Shown here: positions 1-6,031 of the stretch, one piece after another
Layout: each line of letters opens with the position of its first letter
Numbering within the stretch: the first letter of the stretch is position 1
Origin: Thermoplasmata archaeon
GTDB lineage: Archaea; Thermoplasmatota; Thermoplasmata; Thermoplasmatales; Thermoplasmataceae
Direction of reading: 5' to 3'
NCBI GenBank assembly: GCA_021833045.1
Contig: JAKBGP010000133.1
Coordinates: 1-6,213 of the forward strand
Length of the DNA: 6,213 bases
Made by a program: the position numbers and the translations under genes
The notes under the pieces: generated by a model
Told to the model about the DNA's origin: nothing
The model's database searches: none
The model's input: the letters and a program-made list of their open reading frames with translations, nothing else

Positions 1-1144
1 AATAATCCATATAGTATGCAAAACTATCAGTATTCTTGACTACCAACCCGAGCTCCAGAATAAAGTAACCTAAATTATTATTCACTACCCCTTCCATTAA
101 AAATAAAATGTCCTTATTCTGAAAATGATCAATGTTATATTTTATCACTCCTATTAAGTCCTCTGGATTACTGGATTTTATAAAAGAGTCAATCACTGGT
201 TCAGTGCACTCAATGGGTATCCTTGTTCTGTCATCATAAAGTTTGGTTATTTCTTTATACTCTTTAAGTTCATAAAGAATAGTTGTTAATCTGCTAAGGT
301 ACCATTCGTTTTTATTTAATGATAATGCTTTCCTAAAATAGGAAATGGACTCTTTACTTCTTGCAGAATTATAACTGATTTCTCCCATGGAAAAATAAAG
401 CAAATCTTCATGAGGCCATTTCAAAATAGCGTTTTTGCATAATTCCTCAGCTTTTTCATAAAAACTACTTTCAATCAAAAACTCTATTTCAACCAGGATT
501 TCGGTGAAAGTTTCTCTAATTTCCATAAATCCCTTACGATTTAGTTCTTTTTCAGCCTCTTCCCTCTTTTTTGCCTTCATCAGTCTGCGTATCTTCTCCA
601 TTCTGAGAACGTTTGATTCCGGATTGAATCTAATTGCTATTTCCAGTTCTTTCATTGATTGTTTTTCCATATTTTGATACTGGAAATACCTTGATAGGAT
701 GAAATGCGCATTCCATGATGACGGTGAAATTGATATGGATTTCATCACCATTCTGTAGGCTTCATCTGGCTTCCCCATTCTAAGGAATATATCTGCCATT
801 AGATCCAATGCTTCAGTATTCTTACCGTTAATTTTGAATACCTCATCCAATGTTTCCATGCACTCCCGGTAAAATGAAAACTGATGAAGCAATCTTGCCT
901 TTAGCATAAGGGACTTTGTGTTATCAGGGTTTAATTCCACACTTCTTCTGGCCCATATTAGAGCTTCTTCCTTGTTCCCAGAACTGTTCAGAAGTATGGA
1001 TTTAAGATAAACTGTTTCAGGATCAGAATGAGTTACATTCTGAATATCATCTACAACTCTTAACGCATCATCGAAATAACCATTTTCAATTAGCCTGACT
1101 GCAAGGGCCTTCTTTTCCTCAATAGGGTCATAAATTCTTTGCAT
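1..1144 (-). CDS. TPR-repeat protein, C-terminus cut by window edge
   Basis: This frame is open without a stop for 381 codons and continues beyond the left edge. The ATG at 1144 is firmly the start for an AUG-initiated protein, because the triplet directly before it is an in-frame TAA. The translation is almost entirely helical and shows tetratricopeptide-like units of about 34 residues. These lie near residues 10-36, 43-75 (with the typical ending SVELNPDN), 77-109, 111-143 (MGKPDEAYRMV), 145-177 and 248-280 (ending KALSLNKNE). A charged Lys/Glu-rich helix at 184-204 splits the first five units from the later ones. After residue 285 the repeat pattern fades. No signal peptide, membrane segment or catalytic domain is visible, so it is probably a cytoplasmic protein-binding scaffold. 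TPR proteins have no single function and the partner is unknown. It is transcribed divergently from the DUF4382 gene. The TPR call is strong; the role is not known. Confidence 0.82.
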   Translation of the reverse strand, partial: MQRIYDPIEEKKALAVRLIENGYFDDALRVVDDIQNVTHSDPETVYLKSILLNSSGNKEEALIWARRSVELNPDNTKSLMLKARLLHQFSFYRECMETLDEVFKINGKNTEALDLMADIFLRMGKPDEAYRMVMKSISISPSSWNAHFILSRYFQYQNMEKQSMKELEIAIRFNPESNVLRMEKIRRLMKAKKREEAEKELNRKGFMEIRETFTEILVEIEFLIESSFYEKAEELCKNAILKWPHEDLLYFSMGEISYNSARSKESISYFRKALSLNKNEWYLSRLTTILYELKEYKEITKLYDDRTRIPIECTEPVIDSFIKSSNPEDLIGVIKYNIDHFQNKDILFLMEGVVNNNLGYFILELGLVVKNTDSFAYYMDY

Positions 1145-1186
1145 TTACCTGTACAGGATGATTAAAACCTCTCATATTGATATTTG

Positions 1187-1201
1187 CATTCAATTTGAAT
1201 G
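1187..1201. promoter_or_regulatory. 15-base palindrome, possible operator
   Basis: CATTCAA and TTGAATG form a perfect 7-base inverted repeat around one central base. It lies about 43-57 bases upstream of the TPR start, just upstream of the likely promoter zone. That position would suit a dimeric DNA-binding regulator. The sequence is AT-rich, so chance is a real alternative, and no known regulator motif was recognised. Confidence 0.3.
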
Positions 1202-1347
1202 TTATTTTAACACTGCGAATGTACCAAACTTTGATAGTTTAGATTTACTATAAAAAAATAGGTGGATGATGTAAAAACGAAATTTTCCTATTCCAGCGAA
1301 TGATAAAGAGAATTTTTCGAACCTTTAGTTCATTGTACCACAACTCC

Positions 1348-1355
1348 TTTAAATA
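1348..1355 (+). promoter_or_regulatory. TATA box for the DUF4382 gene
   Basis: TTTAAATA stands out from a more C-rich stretch (CAACTCC) just upstream. Its first base is 26 bases before the ATG at 1374, 20 before the ATG at 1368 and 17 before the TTG at 1365. Archaeal transcription normally starts about 25-30 bases beyond the start of this element, so it fits a leaderless mRNA beginning at or near the ATG at 1374. No Shine-Dalgarno sequence precedes any of the three possible starts. Confidence 0.6.
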
Positions 1356-1373
1356 TGAAATGAATTGATGATT

Positions 1374-1889
1374 ATGGAAAAAAAATACATAGCGGCAATT
1401 GTGGCTGTTATAATAATAGCTGCTGGGCTGACAGGGCTGGTATATTACCAGGCTTCAGAGGCTGCAGCGAATGATGGCCATGTTGCAATGAAAGTGGCAG
1501 ATTCACCAAACATTGGTGTTACTGGTGTGTTCATGACATTCAGTAAGGTGTCATTGCATAGCAATGTTTCTGGATGGACAAACTACAGTGTGAAATCACA
1601 GACTATAGATATACTTGGCCTGACCACGACCAATGCATCTTTGCTGACAAATATCACACTTAAGGCAGGAACATATACAATGATAAGACTGTATATAACC
1701 AATGTTTCAGTTGACATACTGGGAGTGAGTGTTAATTTCACGCTTAATGCTCCGTTTGCATTCATAAACCACCCATTCAAGGTTAGCGCACACGGAAACA
1801 TGAATGTGATAATTGACTTCAACCTGACACAGGATCTGAATATAAACGCAAAGGTATTCACTCCTAGTGTTGGTGTGGTTGTCAGCTAA
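1374..1889 (+). CDS. Membrane-anchored DUF4382 surface protein
   Basis: A 171-residue protein counted from the ATG at 1374, chosen from the TATA spacing; ATG 1368 and TTG 1365 would add two or three residues. Residues 2-4 are EKK, followed by a hydrophobic helix at about 5-25, acting as a signal anchor or uncleaved signal peptide, so the remainder should face outside. Residues 37-171 match the DUF4382 pattern as I know it: VADSP near 41-45, a beta-rich stretch with W68, a DILGL turn at 79-83, the hallmark AGTYTMIRL at 98-106, and a C-terminal strand ending TPSVGVVV. The outer part holds seven N-X-S/T sequons (Asn 64, 70, 87, 93, 110, 121, 150), pointing to heavy N-glycosylation, as expected on a wall-less acidophile's surface. 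No lipobox cysteine or catalytic residues are seen. The family's function is unknown. The gene stands alone, divergent from the TPR gene. Confidence 0.85.
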   Translation: MEKKYIAAIVAVIIIAAGLTGLVYYQASEAAANDGHVAMKVADSPNIGVTGVFMTFSKVSLHSNVSGWTNYSVKSQTIDILGLTTTNASLLTNITLKAGTYTMIRLYITNVSVDILGVSVNFTLNAPFAFINHPFKVSAHGNMNVIIDFNLTQDLNINAKVFTPSVGVVVS

Positions 1890-1894
1890 AACAA

Positions 1895-1906
1895 TTTTTA
1901 ATTTTT
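1895..1906 (+). terminator. T-run terminator after the DUF4382 gene
   Basis: Two runs of five T's, separated by AA, begin six bases after the TAA stop. No GC-rich hairpin precedes them. This fits the archaeal mode of termination at oligo-T tracts and separates this gene from the convergent aldo/keto reductase. Confidence 0.55.
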
Positions 1907-2004
1907 ATAAACAACCAAAAACTTATTACAAAAATTATTCCACTTTGATTCTCACGATTTGAAGCGTATACTTAAAAATTATTTGAAACTACTTTTAAGA
2001 TATC

Positions 2005-2009
2005 AAAAA
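2005..2009 (-). terminator. T-run terminator after the aldo/keto reductase
   Basis: On the minus strand a run of five T's starts about nine bases after the reductase stop codon, and another lies further on at 1974-1978. There is no strong hairpin. Together with the T-runs from the other side, this 128-base gap serves as a two-way terminator region between convergent genes. Confidence 0.45.
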
Positions 2010-2017
2010 GGATTGGT

Positions 2018-2950
2018 TTAGGCGTATATGAATTCTACGCTAGATATTTTATCAATTCTTTCCATATCCTCTTTTGACAGCTTTACTGAATCTGCACTCA
2101 TATTGGATTCAACCTGTGATTTGTTCTTGGCTCCAGGTATTATAAGGCAGTTCTTGTGAAGTAAGTATGCGAGAGATAGCTGTGCCATTGAGCATTTCTT
2201 TTCCTTTGCCATCTTTCCCAGTTCATCTAGCACTGGCTTCATTATCTTCCTGTTCTCCGGGTTGTTAAAAAGCTCATCACCCTTACGGATATTATCCTGA
2301 GGTACCTCTCCACTGTTATACTTTCCTGTCAGCAGACCTTTTGCAAGGGGGCTGTATGGAATTAGTGTTATATTTTTCTCCTTCATGTAGGGTATGAGTT
2401 CCCTTTCTATGTTTCTCTCCAGAATACTGTATTCCATCTGGTTAGATACAATTGAATAATCCTTCATACTGTCTACCGCATCCTTGAGAACAGGTTTTGA
2501 AAGGTTACAGACACCAATCTGATCAATGTAACCTTCGCTCTTCAGTCTCTCCATGGAATGCATTATCTCTGACACTGGAACATAGGGCTCATACCAGTGT
2601 AGTTGATATAGATCAATTTTTTCTATACCCAGTCTTTCAAGACTCCCCTTCACACTTCTCTCCATTGTCCTGTAATTCTTCACATGTGGGGGATTAACCT
2701 TTGTTGCAACTATATACCTGTTTTTTGGAATTTCAGATAGGGCCTGTTTTATGAGTTCCTCTGAGTGACCCATTCCATATATTTCTGCAGTGTCGAGATA
2801 GTTCCCACCATTTTCAACATAAAACTTTATGGCATCAATAATATCCTTATCTCCATAATCTTCTCCCCATCCTCTCAGTCCAGCCTGCCAGCAGCCAAGA
2901 CCAACTCTAGTTGCCTGCAGTTTACTGTTTCCAATATTTATTTTTTGCAT
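2018..2950 (-). CDS. Aldo/keto reductase (NADPH-dependent oxidoreductase)
   Basis: A complete 310-residue member of the aldo/keto reductase superfamily, a single (beta/alpha)8 barrel that reduces aldehydes or ketones using NAD(P)H in the cytoplasm. The full catalytic tetrad is visible: Asp53 and Tyr58 in NYLDTAEIYGMGHSE, Lys84 in ATKV, and His118 in DLYQLHWYEP. Other family marks are GVCN at 146-149 (usually GVSN), NQMEYS at 170-175, YSPLAKGLLTGKY at 199-211, and the cofactor phosphate-binding end IPGAKNKSQVESN at 271-283. Length is normal for the family. The LLTGKY pattern suggests the YajO/IolS-like bacterial and archaeal branch rather than the AKR1 group. The ATG at 2950 lies about 26 bases from the centre of a TATA box, so translation is probably leaderless. 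Substrate cannot be inferred; no pathway neighbour points to one. It lies 78 bases beyond the formate-tetrahydrofolate ligase gene but has its own promoter. Confidence 0.93.
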   Translation of the reverse strand: MQKINIGNSKLQATRVGLGCWQAGLRGWGEDYGDKDIIDAIKFYVENGGNYLDTAEIYGMGHSEELIKQALSEIPKNRYIVATKVNPPHVKNYRTMERSVKGSLERLGIEKIDLYQLHWYEPYVPVSEIMHSMERLKSEGYIDQIGVCNLSKPVLKDAVDSMKDYSIVSNQMEYSILERNIERELIPYMKEKNITLIPYSPLAKGLLTGKYNSGEVPQDNIRKGDELFNNPENRKIMKPVLDELGKMAKEKKCSMAQLSLAYLLHKNCLIIPGAKNKSQVESNMSADSVKLSKEDMERIDKISSVEFIYA

Positions 2951-2971
2951 TTTACCACATCGTGATACATG

Positions 2972-2980
2972 TTTTTTAAA
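2972..2980 (-). promoter_or_regulatory. TATA box for the aldo/keto reductase
   Basis: Read on the minus strand, TTTAAAAAA spans -30 to -22 relative to the ATG at 2950. This is the classic archaeal spacing for transcription starting on the start codon itself. No Shine-Dalgarno sequence lies before the ATG, which agrees with a leaderless mRNA. Confidence 0.65.
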
Positions 2981-2991
2981 CTATCGTTATG

Positions 2992-2997
2992 AAAAAA
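2992..2997 (-). terminator. T-run terminator after the ligase gene
   Basis: On the minus strand CCC is followed by six T's, about 31 bases after the stop codon of the formate-tetrahydrofolate ligase. It lies just upstream of the reductase TATA box, which argues that the two genes are separate transcription units. Confidence 0.5.
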
Positions 2998-3028
2998 GGG
3001 TTTAATTATGAAAATGTTTGGAAATAAC

Positions 3029-4627
3029 CTACTCAAGATTATAAATAGTTCCTTCACCATCAATATGAATGTTGCATGCAGCAGGTTCCTTTGGTAATCC
3101 TGGCATTGTCATTATGTCACCAGAATATACCACAATAAAACCAGCACCTGAACTCACTGATGCAGCGGTAACCCTTAGAATATTGTCATCATTCTCAAGA
3201 GGATTCCCACTTAGTGAATACTGGCTTTTTGCCATGCAGATTGGTAATCCTGCGTAACCATTCTTTTCCATTCTTCTAATATCAGAAAGAGCCTTTTTGG
3301 AGAATTCAACCCTGTTTACACCATATATGTTCAATCCAATAGATTCAATTTTCTCTCTTATTCCATCATCGAAATTGTAGGTATATTTGATATTATCCGT
3401 CGTCTTCTCACATTTCTCTAAAACAGTCTTTGCCAGGGATAGGGCACCATCGCCACCCTTCATAAAAACTTCAGATAACTGATAATCCATATTGTTCTTT
3501 TTCAGCATCTCATCAAGGAACTGAATTTCTTCATCGGTATCATTAGAGAATTTATTGATTGCCACAACAGGATGAAAACCGAATCCTGTCAAATTATCAT
3601 AATGACGTTTCAAATTATTGAATCCACTGGCGATTCCATTATTATCCTCGCTTCTACCTAGAAGTTTCATTGCCCTGATTGTTGCAACGATAACAACAGC
3701 GGATATTTTCAAATTGCCTATTCGTGAAACCATATTAATGAATTTTTCCGCACCAAGATCAGATCCGAAACCGGCTTCAGTTATAACGTAATCACTGTAT
3801 TTCATCGCCATTTTTGCTGCCAGGATACTCGAGGTTCCATGTGCTATATTTCCAAATGGACCTGTGTGAATGAACGCAGGCACGCCTTCCGTGGTCTGAA
3901 CAATATTTGGTTTAATTGCGTCAGAGAGGATGGCTGCCATTGCACCCTCAGCTTTCAGATCACCAGAATAGACGGGTTTTCCATTTATGTCGTAACCAAT
4001 AAGAATTTTCGAAAGTCTTCTTACAAGATCATCATAATCCATGGAAAATCCCATAATTGCCATTATCTCTGAGGCTGGTGTGATAACGAAACTGTCCCTT
4101 GTGAGTGGCCCATTTTCCTTACCACCAGCGTTCAGTATCGTGTCCCTCAGCGATCTATCATTCATGTCTATTGTTCTTGGGAAAGTTATCTTCTCCGGAT
4201 CAATTTTTAACTGGTTCCCATGGTAAATGTGATTTTGTATCATTGAGGAAAGAAGATTATGGGCACCTGTGATTGCAGGAAAATCCCCCGTAAAAAGAAG
4301 GTTGATCTTGTCAGATGGTTCAACTTTAGATTTTCCACCACCGGTTGCTCCTCCCTTTACTCCAAAACATGGTCCCATTGATGGTTCTCTTATACTGATT
4401 GAAACATTCTTACCAAGTTTTTTAAATGCCTGTGATAGACCGATGGTGTTTGTGGTCTTTCCCTCACCGTACTTTGTTGGTGTCATTGCTGTAACTAAAA
4501 TGAGCTTTCCATTCTTATTTCCCTTATCCAGTGCCTTAAGGCTAATTTTTGCCATGTATTTTCCATAATTTTCTATGTAATCCCTATCAATTCCAAGGTT
4601 TATTGCAGTATCCATTATATTTTCCAT
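3029..4627 (-). CDS. fhs: Formate-tetrahydrofolate ligase
   Basis: A complete 532-residue enzyme that joins formate to tetrahydrofolate using ATP, giving 10-formyl-tetrahydrofolate for purine synthesis and other one-carbon steps in the cytoplasm. The family's landmarks appear in order: YGKYMAKIS at 21-29; the ATP-binding loop TPTKYGEGKTT at 49-59; REPSMGPCFGVKGGATGGG from 80; INLLFTGD near 108-115; QTTEGVPAFIHTGPFGNIAHG near 244-264; EAGFGSDLGAEKF at 284-296; VATIRAMK at 314-321; KGGDGALSLAK at 390-400; LPICMAKSQYSLSG at 461-474; and SSGAGFIVVYSGDIMTMPGLPKEPAACN from 492. It is somewhat shorter than the roughly 555-560 residues of bacterial enzymes, typical of compact forms. Both classical family signatures are altered (see findings). 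The start is ATG 4627; ATG 4615 is a possible alternative, and neither has a Shine-Dalgarno site. It lies 87 bases after the MFS gene with its own TATA box. No folD or purine gene is in view. Confidence 0.96.
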   Translation of the reverse strand: MENIMDTAINLGIDRDYIENYGKYMAKISLKALDKGNKNGKLILVTAMTPTKYGEGKTTNTIGLSQAFKKLGKNVSISIREPSMGPCFGVKGGATGGGKSKVEPSDKINLLFTGDFPAITGAHNLLSSMIQNHIYHGNQLKIDPEKITFPRTIDMNDRSLRDTILNAGGKENGPLTRDSFVITPASEIMAIMGFSMDYDDLVRRLSKILIGYDINGKPVYSGDLKAEGAMAAILSDAIKPNIVQTTEGVPAFIHTGPFGNIAHGTSSILAAKMAMKYSDYVITEAGFGSDLGAEKFINMVSRIGNLKISAVVIVATIRAMKLLGRSEDNNGIASGFNNLKRHYDNLTGFGFHPVVAINKFSNDTDEEIQFLDEMLKKNNMDYQLSEVFMKGGDGALSLAKTVLEKCEKTTDNIKYTYNFDDGIREKIESIGLNIYGVNRVEFSKKALSDIRRMEKNGYAGLPICMAKSQYSLSGNPLENDDNILRVTAASVSSGAGFIVVYSGDIMTMPGLPKEPAACNIHIDGEGTIYNLE

Positions 4628-4654
4628 ACTTATCCTATAAGCATGCTCACTAAA

Positions 4655-4662
4655 ATTATAAA
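4655..4662 (-). promoter_or_regulatory. fhs: TATA box for the ligase gene
   Basis: TTTATAAT on the minus strand lies 28-35 bases upstream of the ATG at 4627. It predicts a transcript start only a few bases before that ATG, or roughly 17 bases before the in-frame ATG at 4615. Either way the leader would be too short for normal Shine-Dalgarno pairing, and none is seen. Confidence 0.55.
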
Positions 4663-4700
4663 TATACCCTGACTATAAATTGCGTCCATGATTCCAAAGA

Positions 4701-4716
4701 AATGAGTATACTCCTT
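4701..4716. repeat. Palindrome at the end of the MFS gene
   Basis: GAGTATACTC at 4704-4713 is a perfect 10-base palindrome. With one mismatched pair it extends to 16 bases and reaches into the stop codon of the MFS gene. It lies about 75-90 bases upstream of the ligase start, beyond its TATA box. It could be a protein-binding site or a chance AT-rich palindrome; with no T-run directly after it, it does not look like a terminator. Confidence 0.3.
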
Positions 4717-5935
4717 AATTCATTTTCGTAATGATTTCGGCATCAGATTCATCCTTTTTCTTCAGTATTTTTCCTGAGAAAATAAGAAGCAAAATACTTA
4801 CTGCAAAAATACCGGCTGCAAGAATCTGCCAGATTGTTGAATACTCATGGGTATAGTCACTTATGAACCCAGAAAATGGTGTTCCTAGGATTGTTCCAAA
4901 GGAGATAATGAGCAATCCAAGGCCACTGTAAAGACCGATCTTTCCCCTTGGTGCTATCTCCGAGATTACGGTTATGTATACCCCATTCCATCCTATGGCA
5001 GTTAGACCCAGAACAAATGACATCCCTATGGCCAGATAAAAATTCAGGGTAAGAAAAGAGTAAATAAAGAAAAATAGAGAAGAGAGGATCATCACCATTA
5101 TGAGAGAAAGAATCCTTCTGTTTGGAAACAGTCGATTACTAAGAGAAGCCCATAAAATTCTTCCTATGAATGATCCAATGAGGATGCTTGCAAGCAGGAT
5201 CTCTGCGGTGAATAACTTGAATCCAATGGAGCTTGTAAATAGAACAGAATAGGTAAGAAGTGACTGCTGTCCCCATGACATGGCTGCCACAAGAACGTTT
5301 ATGAGTATAAACCTACCATTTCTAAATGCGCCTTTTATTTCCTTAACATATCCTCTGAAATCTATGGGTGAAGCATTCTCATAGTTTTCACCTCTTATTA
5401 TAACAAAAAAGATGAATGCAATAATAGCCAGAATTATGAAAGGTCCGAAAAAGCCATATCTAATAGAGATTAAAGGAAGAAGAATTGCGGCAGTGGAAGC
5501 TCCGATTGGAACCCCTGACTGCTTGATGCCCATGGGAGTTGCATGATATGGGTAATACGTCCGCATAACTGCATTATTAGTCGCAGGAGTTACAAGTCCA
5601 TAACCAAGACCTATGGCATAGAAACCAGTAACAAAAACGTAGAAATTTGGAGCAAGAGTTGCAAGTGTTGAACCTATGGCCATTATAAGGAATGCTATTT
5701 TTATTGCCCTGAAGCTTCCCAGATGATCGACAAAATAGCCAACAAAAGGAGAGACTGTTGCAAGTCCAATGAATATAACACTGGTCAGGAGTCCAACCAT
5801 TGCGGAATCAATGAGAAAATGATCCTTTATAATTTTATCAAGTGGTGAATAAGAAGCCTCAATGAGATTGCCCACTGATATGAATAGGAGACTCTGGAAC
5901 ATCACATTGAGACTGTATACCTTGTTCTTTAGCAT
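4715..5935 (-). CDS. MFS transporter, 12 membrane helices
   Basis: A complete 406-residue major facilitator superfamily carrier in the cytoplasmic membrane. Twelve hydrophobic segments can be drawn near 7-27, 44-66, 78-95, 98-118, 138-158, 162-181, 209-231, 242-264, 274-294, 298-320, 333-356 and 367-388. A polar loop at about 182-208 divides the two halves. The cytoplasmic loop between helices 2 and 3 carries motif A, GYFVDHLGSFR at 66-76, and a weaker copy follows helix 8 (GRILWASLSNR at 258-268). Helix 5 begins GIKQSGVPIGAS, a pattern common in anion and cyanate-permease-like MFS groups; that subgrouping is only suggestive and the substrate is unknown. The C-terminal tail is charged (KKKDESDAE). 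The start at 5935 is favoured over Met12 by a Shine-Dalgarno site. It lies 92 bases after a second, probably MFS, gene and 87 bases before fhs, all on one strand. Confidence 0.92.
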   Translation of the reverse strand: MLKNKVYSLNVMFQSLLFISVGNLIEASYSPLDKIIKDHFLIDSAMVGLLTSVIFIGLATVSPFVGYFVDHLGSFRAIKIAFLIMAIGSTLATLAPNFYVFVTGFYAIGLGYGLVTPATNNAVMRTYYPYHATPMGIKQSGVPIGASTAAILLPLISIRYGFFGPFIILAIIAFIFFVIIRGENYENASPIDFRGYVKEIKGAFRNGRFILINVLVAAMSWGQQSLLTYSVLFTSSIGFKLFTAEILLASILIGSFIGRILWASLSNRLFPNRRILSLIMVMILSSLFFFIYSFLTLNFYLAIGMSFVLGLTAIGWNGVYITVISEIAPRGKIGLYSGLGLLIISFGTILGTPFSGFISDYTHEYSTIWQILAAGIFAVSILLLIFSGKILKKKDESDAEIITKMN

Positions 5936-5942
5936 TTATTCA

Positions 5943-5947
5943 CTCCT
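5943..5947 (-). promoter_or_regulatory. Shine-Dalgarno site of the MFS gene
   Basis: AGGAG on the minus strand (within AGGAGTGA) lies seven bases before the ATG at 5935. It matches the archaeal AGGAGGTGATC consensus over five bases. It is the only convincing ribosome-binding site in the window and fixes this gene's start. Confidence 0.65.
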
Positions 5948-5980
5948 AAATGGTTTAGTAATTTTTCATATTACCACATA

Positions 5981-5988
5981 AGATAAAA
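5981..5988 (-). promoter_or_regulatory. Possible TATA box for the MFS gene
   Basis: TTTTATCT on the minus strand would place the transcript start near 5958, giving a leader of about 22 bases that contains the Shine-Dalgarno site. The match is weaker than the other TATA boxes here, and read-through from the upstream gene is possible. Confidence 0.35.
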
Positions 5989-6010
5989 TTATGTTTAATT
6001 GATCAGGGGT

Positions 6011-6031
6011 GTGATATTAGTATATAATCAC
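6011..6031. repeat. Imperfect palindrome between the two right-hand membrane-protein genes
   Basis: GTGAT at the left end pairs with ATCAC at the right end. The arms extend to nine bases with two mismatches around a three-base centre. The element overlaps the TGA stop of the right-edge gene and lies about 23 bases upstream of the possible TATA box for the next gene. It could be a regulator site or a weak 3' hairpin; it has no T-run directly after it. Confidence 0.3.

Larger units (their letters stand above)
1145..1373. other. Divergent intergenic region between TPR and DUF4382 genes
   Basis: This 229-base AT-rich stretch lies between two genes pointing away from each other, so it must carry both promoters. 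On the plus side a clear TATA element sits at 1348-1355. A second AT-rich TATA-like run lies at 1247-1260, more than 100 bases from the DUF4382 start. For the TPR gene the TATA element is ambiguous: candidates are a TTTTAAT at about 1162-1167 and an AT-rich run around 1174-1186, both read on the minus strand. An AGGT lies only two bases from the TPR start, too close to act as a normal Shine-Dalgarno site. A palindrome is listed separately. Confidence 0.6.

Noticed and set aside
1265..1273. AGGTGG followed by ATG ATG TAA, resembling a ribosome-binding site with a two-codon upstream frame.
   Set aside because: The G-rich bases abut the ATG with almost no spacing, and the likely transcript start is downstream of it.
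1300..1368. A 22-codon open frame (ATG at 1300, TGA at 1366-1368) just before the DUF4382 gene.
   Set aside because: It has no ribosome-binding site, contains the DUF4382 TATA box inside it, and its product shows no recognisable pattern. It is most likely chance.
1583..1861. A 92-codon open frame antisense to the DUF4382 gene.
   Set aside because: It is fully inside a gene with strong domain matches on the other strand, and its translation resembles no known family.
2497..2965. Two 66-codon plus-strand open frames inside the aldo/keto reductase gene.
   Set aside because: They overlap a complete reductase with all four catalytic residues on the opposite strand and show no family pattern.
3839..4568. 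Several plus-strand open frames of 61-99 codons inside the ligase gene.
   Set aside because: They are antisense to a highly conserved enzyme, lack promoters and ribosome-binding sites, and arise from the codon pattern of the real gene.
2018..4627. The possibility that the ligase and the aldo/keto reductase form one operon with a shared pathway.
   Set aside because: A six-T run followed by a well-placed TATA box lies between them, and no known pathway pairs these two enzymes.
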